Shown: positions 26,005-34,455 of the stretch, in pieces
How the letters are laid out: the number at the start of each line of letters is the position of its first letter
How positions within the stretch are numbered: position 1 is the first letter of the stretch
Assembly (NCBI GenBank): GCA_964415675.1
Contig: CAYQBG010000016.1
Location: 1-64,000 of the forward strand
DNA length: 64,000 nt
Reading direction: 5' to 3'
Source of the DNA: UBA5336 sp964415675
GTDB lineage: Bacteria > Pseudomonadota > Alphaproteobacteria > Caulobacterales > Hyphomonadaceae
The notes under the pieces: model-generated
The model's input: the letters and a program-made list of their open reading frames with translations, nothing else
The model's database searches: none
Told to the model about the DNA's origin: nothing
Position numbers and translations under genes: made by a program

Positions 26005-27126
26005 ATGCGCATTGGTGTTCCAACAGAGATCAAGAAACAGGAATATAGAGTGGGCCTCACGCCGGAAAGCGTGGGAGAGCTGGTCCGCGCTGGACACGAG
26101 GTGCTGATTCAGGCTGGCGCGGGCACCGGATCAGGCTTCGCCGATGCCGCTTATGAGCAGGTCGGCGGGACACTTGCCGCCGATGCGGACGCTGTGTTCG
26201 AGGCCGCCGAACTGATCGTGAAGGTCAAGGAGCCTCAACCGGAAGAGACCGCAAGGCTCAAGCCGCACCAGACACTGTTCACCTATCTGCACCTCGCGCC
26301 CGACCCGGTTCAGGCCAGCGGCCTGATCGCCAGCGGTGCCTCGGCGATCGCCTATGAGACCGTCACCGACGCTGAAGGCCGTCTGCCCTTGCTGACGCCG
26401 ATGAGCCAGGTTGCCGGGCGGATGTCGATGCAGGTGGCTGCCTGGGCGCTGATGAAGACCCGCCGCGGGCGCGGGCTGCTGCTCGGCGGCGTTCCAGGCG
26501 TGATGCCGGCCAGGGTTTTGATCATCGGCGGCGGTGTTTCAGGCACGAATGCCGCAGAAATCGCCGTCGGCATGCGCGCCGATGTCACTGTGTTCGACCG
26601 CAGCACCAATCGCCTTGCCGAACTCGACGCCCAGTTCAACGGGCTCGTGAAGACCATGTATTCAACTGCGGCCAGTCTCGAAGCGGCCATCGTGGAGGCC
26701 GACCTGGTCATCGGTGCGGTGCTGATACCCGGTTCTTCGGCACCGAAGCTCATTTCCCGCGCCGATCTCAAGACAATGAAGCCGGGCGCCGTCCTGGTCG
26801 ATATCGCCATCGATCAGGGTGGATGTTTCGAAACCTCCCGGGCCACGACCCATGCCGATCCGATCTATGAGGTTGACGGGATCCTGCATTATTGCGTCGC
26901 CAACATGCCCGGCGCTGTGCCGCGCACATCCACCTATGCGCTCAACAATGCGACCCTGCCATTTGTCCTGGCGCTCGCCAGCAAGGGCACGCGTGATGCG
27001 CTGAACAGCGATCCACATCTCGCGCGCGGGCTCACCGTTGCGGAAGGCCATATCACACATGCGGCCGTGGCCCGTGATCTTGGCATGGACGCCGCCCTGC
27101 CCGACTGGTTCCGGCCGGTTGGCTGA
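26005..27126 (+). CDS. ald: Alanine dehydrogenase
   Basis: A 373-residue NAD+-dependent L-alanine dehydrogenase (alanine to pyruvate and ammonia). The start MRIGVPTEIKKQEYRV is family-typical. The catalytic lysine lies in VKVKEPQ and the catalytic histidine in FTYLHLAPD. The NAD-binding motif is in VLIIGGGVSGTNAAEIAVG, and HYCVANMPGAVPRTSTYALNN is the diagnostic C-terminal segment separating Ald from the transhydrogenase alpha subunit. The ATG at 26005 has GGGAG nine bases upstream. It lies 77 bp after the Kef-type gene on the same strand and ends 3 bp before the convergent rlmE. Confidence 0.95.
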   Translation: MRIGVPTEIKKQEYRVGLTPESVGELVRAGHEVLIQAGAGTGSGFADAAYEQVGGTLAADADAVFEAAELIVKVKEPQPEETARLKPHQTLFTYLHLAPDPVQASGLIASGASAIAYETVTDAEGRLPLLTPMSQVAGRMSMQVAAWALMKTRRGRGLLLGGVPGVMPARVLIIGGGVSGTNAAEIAVGMRADVTVFDRSTNRLAELDAQFNGLVKTMYSTAASLEAAIVEADLVIGAVLIPGSSAPKLISRADLKTMKPGAVLVDIAIDQGGCFETSRATTHADPIYEVDGILHYCVANMPGAVPRTSTYALNNATLPFVLALASKGTRDALNSDPHLARGLTVAEGHITHAAVARDLGMDAALPDWFRPVG

Positions 27127-27129
27127 CCC

Positions 27130-27843
27130 TCATCGGCGGCCGCGAAAGCCCTTCGCCACAACATAGATTTCCGGTGAGCCTGACCGGCTCGCCGGCGGCT
27201 TGATATGTCTAACCTCGCTGAACCGGGCTTTCAGCGTTTCAAGCACATCCTGCGTCGCGCCGCCCTGGAAGACCTTCGAGACAAAGCTCCCGCCGTTTTC
27301 GAGGTGTTCCAGCGAGAAACCGAGCGCTGTCTCCACCAGTGTGACGGTGCGAAGATGATCGGTCTGCTTATGGCCGGTCGTGTTCGCAGCCATGTCCGAC
27401 AAGACAAGATCCGCCGGCCCTGTCAGCCCTTCCAGCATCGCGGCGACATCGCCCGGATCGTTGATATCGCCCTCAATGATATGCGCGCCGGCCAATGGAT
27501 CGACCGGCAGAAGATCAATCCCGACCACTTCGCTGGCACCCCTTTCAACCGCGACCTGCAGCCATCCGCCCGGTGCGCATCCAAGATCGACCACGCGCTG
27601 GCCCGCCCGCAGGAGCCGGGACTTCTTGTCCACCTCCAACAGTTTGAACGCCGCACGCGAGCGATAACCCGCCGCCCTGGCTTCGCGCACATAGGGATCG
27701 CTCAACTGGCGCTCGATCCAGCGTTTGGAGCTTTCGCTAGACGCATTATGGGCCGTGACCTTGCGTTCGCGAAGCTGGCGTCCGGACGAATTGCCTGGCT
27801 TGGCCTTCGGGCCTTTCCAGCGGCGTTTGCCATCATCCGTCAT
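27130..27843 (-). CDS. rlmE: 23S rRNA (uridine-2552-2'-O)-methyltransferase
   Basis: A 237-residue FtsJ/RlmE methyltransferase that modifies U2552 of 23S rRNA in the late large subunit. The K-D-K-E catalytic tetrad can be placed: Lys in RSRAAFKLLE, Asp in VLSDMAAN, Lys in SFVSKVFQGG and Glu in GSPEIYVVAKGF. The SAM-binding motif is VVDLGCAPGGWLQVA. A basic N-terminal extension of about 40 residues precedes the fold, as in many alphaproteobacterial versions. The ATG at 27843 has AAGGAG at the right distance and overlaps the end of the upstream ppx-like gene by 11 bp. Confidence 0.95.
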   Translation of the reverse strand: MTDDGKRRWKGPKAKPGNSSGRQLRERKVTAHNASSESSKRWIERQLSDPYVREARAAGYRSRAAFKLLEVDKKSRLLRAGQRVVDLGCAPGGWLQVAVERGASEVVGIDLLPVDPLAGAHIIEGDINDPGDVAAMLEGLTGPADLVLSDMAANTTGHKQTDHLRTVTLVETALGFSLEHLENGGSFVSKVFQGGATQDVLETLKARFSEVRHIKPPASRSGSPEIYVVAKGFRGRR

Positions 27844-28954
27844 GGCTTGCGGCTCCTTCCTGCTGTGAGTGCCCGCCGGCGGGTTTTCTCTTGCGGTTCC
27901 TGCGACGTGAGCGCGGCGGGCCATACATCATTGTCAGCAGCAGGCCCTCACGCAGCCCCCGGTCAGCCACGCGAAGCCTTTCCCCGGGATACAGGTCCCA
28001 GGCGGCATCGAGTATGGCACAGCCCGAAAGCATCAGTCCGGCACGCTCCGGGCCGATCGTTGGCAGTTTGGCGCGCCCTTGCGGCCCCAGGTCGCGCAGG
28101 CGGGAGATGGCCTGCATCGCGCAGTGGCGCGTGAGCCATGTCCCGTCCACCGCGTCGCGCCGGTAGCGTTCAAGCCCCAGATGCACACCCGCCAGACAAG
28201 TGACCGTTCCCGAGGTTCCGATAAGATGGGAGGGGCCTGACTGCAGCGCATCAATCACTTCAGGCCGGCGCCTCCATCCTGCAAGCACCTCGCTGGCATG
28301 AGCGTGCATGGCAATATAGGCCGCCGTCTCATCTTGGATATGCGAAAAGGCCTCCGAAAGCGTGACCACACCCAGCGGCAATGATACCCAGTGCCGGATC
28401 GCCTTCGCCCGCGCCAGACCTGAGATATCGCCAGCCCCGGAAACGGCCGCCACATCGACGAGGGACAATTCAGTCGACCCACCCCCCACATCGACAACGA
28501 GCACATGTTCGGCCTTGTCTGCGATCAGGTCGTGGCAGCCCAGCATGGCCAGGCGCGCTTCCTCTCCCGGACCAATCACTCGGAAACTCAATCCTGTCTC
28601 GGCACGCACGCGATCGATGAACTCCGCACCGTTCTCTGCCCGGCGACACGCCTCGGTCGCTATGCAGCGCACACGCGCCACGCGCCGCGCTTTTAGCTTG
28701 GCCTGAATCTTGGAAAGCGCATCGAGCGCGCGCACCATGGCGGCGTCGGAAAGGCGACCGCTATCGTTGAGGCCTTCGCCAAGCCTGGCTATCTGGGAGT
28801 GGGAATCGAGCACACGAAAGCTGTTGCCGCTCGGCTGGGCGATCAGCAGACGGCAATTATTTGTGCCGAGGTCCACCGCCCCATAGAGCGGCGCCGATGA
28901 TTTTTTCCCGGCGCGACGGCGCGAGCGCTGCGGCCGGGGTTTTGCAGACGCCAT
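27833..28954 (-). CDS. Ppx/GppA-family phosphatase
   Basis: A 373-residue protein with the ASKHA fold of exopolyphosphatase/guanosine pentaphosphatase. Motifs: LYGAVDLGTNNCRLLIA (phosphate 1), the IATEACRRAENG segment, VLVVDVGGGSTELSLV (phosphate 2) and HLIGTSGTVTCLAGVHLGL. It lacks the C-terminal HD-like domain of E. coli Ppx, which is usual for alphaproteobacterial forms. Polyphosphate or (p)ppGpp metabolism is the family role. The N-terminus and the tail are strongly basic. It is co-transcribed with rlmE, a common arrangement in alphaproteobacteria, and is divergent from hspQ with 52 bp between them. Confidence 0.9.
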   Translation of the reverse strand: MASAKPRPQRSRRRAGKKSSAPLYGAVDLGTNNCRLLIAQPSGNSFRVLDSHSQIARLGEGLNDSGRLSDAAMVRALDALSKIQAKLKARRVARVRCIATEACRRAENGAEFIDRVRAETGLSFRVIGPGEEARLAMLGCHDLIADKAEHVLVVDVGGGSTELSLVDVAAVSGAGDISGLARAKAIRHWVSLPLGVVTLSEAFSHIQDETAAYIAMHAHASEVLAGWRRRPEVIDALQSGPSHLIGTSGTVTCLAGVHLGLERYRRDAVDGTWLTRHCAMQAISRLRDLGPQGRAKLPTIGPERAGLMLSGCAILDAAWDLYPGERLRVADRGLREGLLLTMMYGPPRSRRRNRKRKPAGGHSQQEGAASHDG

Positions 28955-29006
28955 GATGGAGCCCAAATCTTGTCCGTTGGCCAAAGCTGTAGCACAAGAT
29001 TGAAGA

Positions 29007-29450
29007 ATGAGTAGTCCATCGCGAATTGTAAGGGCAGTGAAGCGCCGGCTCGGCCTTGGCCGGACCGGTGAGACACGCGACGAAACCGCCGCTTCCAGCG
29101 GCCCCTTCCAGAATGCTGTGATGCCCATGCGTGAAGCGAGATTCCAGATTGGCCAGGTAGTGAAACACCGCTTCTTCCCCTTCAGGGGCGTGATCTTTGA
29201 CGTCGATCCGGAGTTCGACAATTCGGAGGAATGGTACCAGTCCATCCCGGAAGAGGTCCGCCCGCGCAAGGACCAGCCCTATTACCATCTCTTCGCCGAA
29301 AATGAGCGCACTCACTATATCGCCTACGTTTCGGAGCAGAATCTCGAACCCGACGACAGCGAGACACCGGTGAGCCATCCCGACATCCCGCAAATGTTCG
29401 AACCCGTCGACGCCGGTCAGTACCGCCTCAAAATGGAGATGCGGAACTAG
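29007..29450 (+). CDS. hspQ: Heat shock protein HspQ
   Basis: A 147-residue HspQ/YccV-family protein, a hemimethylated-DNA-binding-like small protein that acts as a specificity factor for the Lon protease in enterobacteria. The conserved core runs from ARFQIGQVVKHRFFPFRG through IFDVDPEF, EEVRPRKDQPYYHLF and YIAYVSEQNLEPD. It has a basic extension of about 40 residues before the core; internal ATGs at 29121 and 29127 would remove it. The longer form is given because the extension is in frame, but the ribosome-binding site is weak. The 3' end overlaps the convergent gene by 23 bp. Confidence 0.9.
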   Translation: MSSPSRIVRAVKRRLGLGRTGETRDETAASSGPFQNAVMPMREARFQIGQVVKHRFFPFRGVIFDVDPEFDNSEEWYQSIPEEVRPRKDQPYYHLFAENERTHYIAYVSEQNLEPDDSETPVSHPDIPQMFEPVDAGQYRLKMEMRN

Positions 29451-30405
29451 CCGCCACCGCGCCCCTCGCCTGTTCAGGCAGGCGTTCGGCCACGCTGCGG
29501 GCAAGTGCCGTCTCAAGCGGGGTGTGCGCAAATGACGGCAGCAAGCGGTCAAAGTGCTCGCTCGCGACCCGATGCGGCGCGTCCCAGAGATAGCGCATTT
29601 CCAGTGTCTCGCGAACCAGCGGCCAGACCGGCGACATGAGCCTCAGCAGCGGCCAGGGAAACCGCGACACTGACAGCTTGCACCCGCAAATGGCCTCCAA
29701 CTCGGCAATCAATAGCGTACCGGTCAGATTGTGCCCGGGAAAATTGATCCTCTCGAAATCGGCCAGTTGTTCATCGCAATCGGCAAGCGCGGCCATGGCG
29801 CGGGTCATGTCCGGAAGATAGGCCCAGGCCCGGATCCGGTCATGCCGGCCCGGATAGGTCAGTTTGGCCTGGCTGAGCTTCGGCGTGAGATAGGTCTCAA
29901 GCCAGTTGCCCTGGCTCGACGGCCCGAAGAAGTCACCGCTGCGCAGAACAAGCGTGCGCACGCCATCATCGGCGGCGCGGGCATAACTCTCCTCCATCTC
30001 CTCGCGCAGGCGGCCCTTGCGCGTTGTCGGCCGGTGGGGCGTTGATTCCAGCAGGGTCTGCGGCATTCCGGCCCCGTAATTGTAGACATTCCCGGGAATG
30101 ATCACCCGCGCGCCGCTCGCCTTCGCAGCCGCGATCACCACCTTCGTGAATCGCGGCAGGTCACGCTTCCAGGCCGGGTATGGCGGGTTCAGGGCGTTGA
30201 CGATCACCTGCGAACCCTCGCAGGCACGCGCCACCGCATTGGCATCGAAAGCGCCGCCAGTGATGGTCTCAACACTCTGCGGCGCGGCCCCTTCTGGCCA
30301 GCCGCGAGCAAAACCACGCACGCGCCAGCCGGCTTTCAGAAAAGCATCCATTGCCTCCTGTCCGAAACGCCCCCTGGCGCCGAGCACAGTCACTTGTTTC
30401 TGCAT
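29428..30405 (-). CDS. NAD(P)-binding SDR/NmrA-like epimerase-family protein
   Basis: A 325-residue atypical short-chain dehydrogenase. The nucleotide-binding start is VTVLGARGRFGQEAMDAFL (GxxGxxG-type), followed by VIVNALNPPYPAWKR and the RVIIPGNVYNYG segment of extended SDRs. The catalytic Tyr-x-x-x-Lys is not clearly present, so it may be an NmrA-like sensor or a reductase with changed chemistry. The ATG at 30405 has GAGGAG upstream. It is divergent from the LysR gene with an 88-bp intergenic region, the classical layout of a LysR regulator and its target. Confidence 0.75.
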   Translation of the reverse strand: MQKQVTVLGARGRFGQEAMDAFLKAGWRVRGFARGWPEGAAPQSVETITGGAFDANAVARACEGSQVIVNALNPPYPAWKRDLPRFTKVVIAAAKASGARVIIPGNVYNYGAGMPQTLLESTPHRPTTRKGRLREEMEESYARAADDGVRTLVLRSGDFFGPSSQGNWLETYLTPKLSQAKLTYPGRHDRIRAWAYLPDMTRAMAALADCDEQLADFERINFPGHNLTGTLLIAELEAICGCKLSVSRFPWPLLRLMSPVWPLVRETLEMRYLWDAPHRVASEHFDRLLPSFAHTPLETALARSVAERLPEQARGAVAASSASPF

Positions 30406-30493
30406 GGGATCGGTCTCCTCGTCATCCACGAGGCCACTTTACCATTCGAATTTCTTGGTTCATCCTGACAAAAATGAGATGGTCCATTCAATA

Positions 30494-31375
30494 ATGAATA
30501 TCACTGGCTCTCCAGACTGGTCGCATGTCGAAGCCTTTGTCGCTGTGGCGGAGGCCGGTTCCCTCTCGGCTGCAGCCCGTGCCACCGGAATCAGCCAGCC
30601 TACGCTCAGCCGGCATGTCGCCGCGCTTGAGGCAAGCCTCAACCAACGCCTGATGCATCGTGGCCGCGAAGGGGTCCGGCTGACCACGGCCGGGCTGAAA
30701 TTGCTGGCCGAAGGACAGCATATGGCCAACGCGGCAGCGCGCATTTCCATGCTTGCCGATGGGGGCCGGGACTCGCTGACCGGCACGGTACGCCTCACGG
30801 CCAGCTGTGTCGTCGCGACCTTTCTGCTGCCGGACATACTCACCGCGCTGCGCCGGGAGGAGCCGGCCATTGCCATTGAGGTGGTCGCCACCGACGAGAC
30901 CGAGAATCTCTTGCGCCGCGAGGCCGATATTGCGCTGCGTATGTACCGACCGACCCAGCCGGACGTGATCACGCGCAAGGTGGCCGATTTCCCGATCGGT
31001 GTTTTCGCTGCGCCGTCCTATCTCGCCGAACATGGCACGCCGACCACGCCGGAAGACCTCCTGAACCATGATGTGATCGGATATGACCGCAGCACGCTCG
31101 TGATTGAGGGGCTGGCCGCTACGGGACTTGAAGTCAGCCGGGACTTCTTCGCCTTTCGCAGCGATGATCAGGTGCTTTGCTGGAAGATGGTGGTCGCCGG
31201 TTTCGGGATCGGCTTCATGAACCGCAATATCGGTCGACGGGAGCCCGAAGTTGTTGAAATCGAAACCGGCGCGCCGATGCCCTCCCTGCCCGTCTGGCTG
31301 ACCGCTCATGGCGAGCTTAGAAGCCAGCCGCGGGTGCGCCGGGTCTATGACTGGCTCGCCGATGCGCTCGGCTGA
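30494..31375 (+). CDS. LysR-family transcriptional regulator
   Basis: A 293-residue LysR-type regulator. The N-terminal winged helix-turn-helix is clear (HVEAFVAVAEAGSLSAAARA and the recognition part GISQPTLSRHVAALE), followed by the periplasmic-binding-protein-like effector domain, for example TGTVRLTASCVVATFLLP. The start at 30494 gives the usual spacing to the HTH. It is divergent from the SDR-like gene, which is its likely target. The effector is unknown. Confidence 0.9.
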   Translation: MNITGSPDWSHVEAFVAVAEAGSLSAAARATGISQPTLSRHVAALEASLNQRLMHRGREGVRLTTAGLKLLAEGQHMANAAARISMLADGGRDSLTGTVRLTASCVVATFLLPDILTALRREEPAIAIEVVATDETENLLRREADIALRMYRPTQPDVITRKVADFPIGVFAAPSYLAEHGTPTTPEDLLNHDVIGYDRSTLVIEGLAATGLEVSRDFFAFRSDDQVLCWKMVVAGFGIGFMNRNIGRREPEVVEIETGAPMPSLPVWLTAHGELRSQPRVRRVYDWLADALG

Positions 31376-31454
31376 TTAACCAAAGGGTAACCAAACCTGC
31401 TGAATGCCTAACGGGCTTGGCAGAAGGCTGATGGCAGGGAAAGGGCGGCACGAG

Positions 31455-32837
31455 ATGGTGTTCTATCGCGACCTGAAAAACCGGCGGCTGTTCACCCAGC
31501 CTGAGGCTGACTGGGTATCGCGCCGTCTGCTCGACCTGCGCGCACATCTGCGTTCGGACCTGCCGGACGGCATTCCCAGGCGCACCCGCGAAAGCTCGAT
31601 CATTATCGGCACCTGGAATTTGCGCGATTTCGACAATAACAAGTATCGCCATGGCCCCAGAAGGCGCGAGAGCCTTCTCTACATCGCCGAGATCATCTCG
31701 AATTTCGATGTTTGTGCCCTGCAGGAGGTCAATGAGGATCTCGAACCTCTTCGTCAGGTTCTGCGCCTTCTCGGCCCGGACTGGGACTTCATCGCGACGG
31801 ATGTCACAGTGGGTGTGTCAGGCAATCGCGAGCGCATGGCCTTTGTCTATGACAAGTCCAAGGTCAGCTTTCGCAATATCGCCGGCGAGATCGTCCTGCC
31901 AAAGAGCGCGCTTCTGCCAGACGAACAGCAATTTGCGCGAACCCCCTTCATGGTACGGTTCCAGGCCGGCTGGTTCCGTTTTGCCCTTTGTACCGTCCAT
32001 ATCTATTTCGGTTCGAACTCCAAGAGCTCTGACGGCTACAAGCGACGCGTCGCAGAAATCGAGAATATTGCGGAAGAAATGGCCGAGCGTGCAGATGACG
32101 AGGATGAGAACTTCATCCTTCTCGGCGATTTCAACATCAAGAATCCGGTCGATGAGACGATGAACGCCCTCACGCGGGCCGGCTTCATCCTGCCACCGGA
32201 ACTGTTCCCTTCAAATGTTCTGGGGACCAAGTTCTATGACCAGATTGCCTTTCGCACGCGCAAGGACGAGGTCACATTCCTGTCGGCCGGCGCGTTCAAT
32301 TTCACCAAGACCCTCTTCAAGCCCGAACATTACGATCATTACGCGCCAGCCCTGCCGGAGCGCCACCGCGATCTGGAACATGATGGGACACCGCGCGACA
32401 CGGCCAAGGATAAGTCCTATTATTCGAAGCGCTGGATGACCTGGCAGATGTCGGACCATCTGCCGCTCTGGGTCGAACTGGCCATCGATTTTGCCGACGA
32501 ACACCTGATGGAACACCTGGTCGAGGATGCCCGCGATACCCCGGCCCAACGCGAGTTTGCAAACACCGAAGCCGAGGACCTGTCGCTCTTCCATGGCGAG
32601 GCGCCCAAACTTGGCGAGGCGGACGAACCTGCGAGCGAGCCTGAAAAGCCGAAAAAGCGTCGCAAGCGGCGCAAGCCAAAAGTTGCCGACAAGCTGAAGG
32701 TCGGCACAGCCCAGCCTGACAGGAAGCTCGACCTGAAAACCGCCTGGGACATTTTCTGGTTCGTGGCCACGGGAAAGGCCGAGAAGGTCCGAAAGCTGCG
32801 AAAGGACGCCGAAAGCAAGGCCCGCAAGGAGGGCTGA
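31455..32837 (+). CDS. Endonuclease/exonuclease/phosphatase-family protein
   Basis: A 460-residue protein with the EEP (DNase I-like) fold. Active-site elements: IIGTWNLRDFD (Asn), CALQEVNEDLEPL (the metal-binding Glu), the conserved CTVHIYF, the core LLGDFNIKNP (Asp and Asn) and MSDHLPLWVELA (Asp-His at the end). After the fold there is an acidic linker and a very basic segment with KKRRKRRKPK at about residues 407-416, which suggests nucleic-acid binding. It has no signal peptide. The start at 31455 is preferred for its AAAGGG nine bases upstream, although an upstream ATG at 31404 is in frame. Substrate is unknown. Confidence 0.8.
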   Translation: MVFYRDLKNRRLFTQPEADWVSRRLLDLRAHLRSDLPDGIPRRTRESSIIIGTWNLRDFDNNKYRHGPRRRESLLYIAEIISNFDVCALQEVNEDLEPLRQVLRLLGPDWDFIATDVTVGVSGNRERMAFVYDKSKVSFRNIAGEIVLPKSALLPDEQQFARTPFMVRFQAGWFRFALCTVHIYFGSNSKSSDGYKRRVAEIENIAEEMAERADDEDENFILLGDFNIKNPVDETMNALTRAGFILPPELFPSNVLGTKFYDQIAFRTRKDEVTFLSAGAFNFTKTLFKPEHYDHYAPALPERHRDLEHDGTPRDTAKDKSYYSKRWMTWQMSDHLPLWVELAIDFADEHLMEHLVEDARDTPAQREFANTEAEDLSLFHGEAPKLGEADEPASEPEKPKKRRKRRKPKVADKLKVGTAQPDRKLDLKTAWDIFWFVATGKAEKVRKLRKDAESKARKEG

Positions 32838-32955
32838 CACCTTTTGGGCGCCTCCCCTTGCGTCACCCCTTCGCGCGCTGACGGTTCGAAGGCATGCTGG
32901 CATCCACAAGAGACGTGGCTGGGACAGCACGCGTCCGATCACAGGAGGAACTGCC

Positions 32956-34056
32956 ATGAAAGCTGCCATATTCCGCGAGCCCAACCAGCCGCTCTCGATC
33001 GAAGAGGTGACGATTTCCAAGCCCGGCCCGCGCGAAGTGCTTGTGCGCAATTCCGCCGTCGGGGTCTGTCATTCGGACGTTCATTTCTGGGACGGGGCCT
33101 TCCCGCACCCGATGCCCACCATTCTCGGCCATGAGGCCGCCGGCGTGGTCGAGGCGGTCGGCGACATGGTCAGCGCGGTCAAGCCCGGCGATCATGTGGT
33201 CTCCATCCTCTCGCCCTTCTGCGGAAGCTGCGAATATTGCATGACCGGGCACATGTCGGTCTGCCACACCGTCAATCGCGAGTATTTCCAGCGCGCCGAA
33301 TCCGCCCCGCCGCGCCTGTCAGCGGGATCTGAGCGGCTCAACCAGTTCCTGAACCTTTCAGCCTTCGCCGAGCAGATGCTGGTGCACGAGAATGCGCTGT
33401 GCGCGATCGACCCGGAAATGCCGATGGACCGGGCCTGCCTGATCGGCTGCGGTGTGATCACAGGCGTCGGTTCAGTTTTCAACGCCGCACAGGTCGAGCC
33501 CGGTTCCAGCGTCGCCGTGATCGGCTGCGGCGGGGTCGGCCTGTCGGCGATCAATGGCGCGGCGATTGCCGGGGCGGGCCGGATCATCGCGGTCGATCTT
33601 GACAAGGGCAAGCTCGACCTCGCCCGCCAGTTCGGCGCCACCGACACGGTCAATCCCAATGATGGCGACGCCATCGGCCAGGTGCTGGAGATGACCAGCG
33701 GCGGGGTGCATTACAGTTTCGAATGCATCGGCCTGAAACAGACCGCAGAACAGGCCTTTCACATGCTGCGCCCGCGCGGCCTCGCCACGCTGATCGGCAT
33801 GATCCCGCCCACCGTGAATATCGAACTGCCAGGCATTCTCGTCATGGTGCAGGAAAAGCGCATCCAGGGCTCGATCATGGGATCGAACCGCTTCCGCGTG
33901 GATTTCCCGCGCCTTGTCGAATTCTACAAGCAGGGCAAGCTCCATCTCGACCAGATGGTCTCCGACCGGATAGGCATGGACGGCATCACCGACGCACTGG
34001 CCAATCTGAAAACACACAAGACAGGTGTGGCAAGGCAAGTGGTCGTGCTGGATTAG
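32956..34056 (+). CDS. Zinc-dependent alcohol dehydrogenase
   Basis: A 366-residue medium-chain dehydrogenase/reductase of the zinc alcohol dehydrogenase type. The catalytic zinc ligands are in GVCHSDVHFWDG (Cys) and the GHEAAGVVEAVG motif (His-Glu). The structural-zinc lobe C-x2-C-x2-C-x7-C is complete (CGSCEYCMTGHMSVC). The cofactor-binding motif is VIGCGGVGLSAINGA, and the acidic AVDLDKGKLDLA suggests NAD+ preference. It resembles class III-like bacterial ADHs acting on unknown alcohols or thiol adducts. AGGAGGAACTGCC precedes the ATG. It stands alone on its strand after a 118-bp gap. Confidence 0.92.
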   Translation: MKAAIFREPNQPLSIEEVTISKPGPREVLVRNSAVGVCHSDVHFWDGAFPHPMPTILGHEAAGVVEAVGDMVSAVKPGDHVVSILSPFCGSCEYCMTGHMSVCHTVNREYFQRAESAPPRLSAGSERLNQFLNLSAFAEQMLVHENALCAIDPEMPMDRACLIGCGVITGVGSVFNAAQVEPGSSVAVIGCGGVGLSAINGAAIAGAGRIIAVDLDKGKLDLARQFGATDTVNPNDGDAIGQVLEMTSGGVHYSFECIGLKQTAEQAFHMLRPRGLATLIGMIPPTVNIELPGILVMVQEKRIQGSIMGSNRFRVDFPRLVEFYKQGKLHLDQMVSDRIGMDGITDALANLKTHKTGVARQVVVLD

Positions 34057-34455
34057 GGAAGATTCCTGTCAGATTGAACCATTTGGCGGCGTCTAACCTG
34101 TGATCTGGCGAGGAGGAGACCGCAGCAAGAATGCCGGCACCCCGCGAAGATTGCGACGCCGCCGGGGTGTGAAAGCGCTTCTCGCCCTGACGAAGAACAC
34201 AAGCGACCAGGTGATTCAATCTGGTTGGAAACGGCTCATGGCAATCTGGATAGACCAGACCCGGGGACCGCAGGGGGACTCGCCAGTTTGAAACACCGGG
34301 CACAAGAGGCCTGCGCGCACGGACCAGGCCGGAGGGAAACAGCCGGGCACCGTTGATCTGCATGCAATATTGCGCTGCTGTATCAATAGCGCGGATCAGA
34401 GGCACGCTTGTGCCAGAAGCGACCGCTTTGGGACGTGTCGGGTGGGCCAGCGGAG
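34057..34455. other. About 400-bp non-coding region before the kinase cluster
   Basis: No protein-like frame is visible. A good AGGAGG at 34111-34116 precedes a 13-codon frame starting ATG at 34131, and CACCCCG/CGGGGTG (34138-34144 and 34163-34169) form a 7-bp inverted repeat just inside it. This could be a leader or a small RNA but is not supported further. The octamer CAATCTGG occurs twice between 34215 and 34250. The right half probably holds the promoter of the rightward kinase gene. Confidence 0.3.

Noticed and set aside
32211..33050. Leftward frame of 279 residues over the EEP gene end
   Set aside because: Antisense shadow of a gene with clear catalytic motifs; no independent evidence.
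34100..34291. 63-residue frame before the kinase gene
   Set aside because: Highly basic, no motif and no suitable ribosome-binding site; treated as non-coding.
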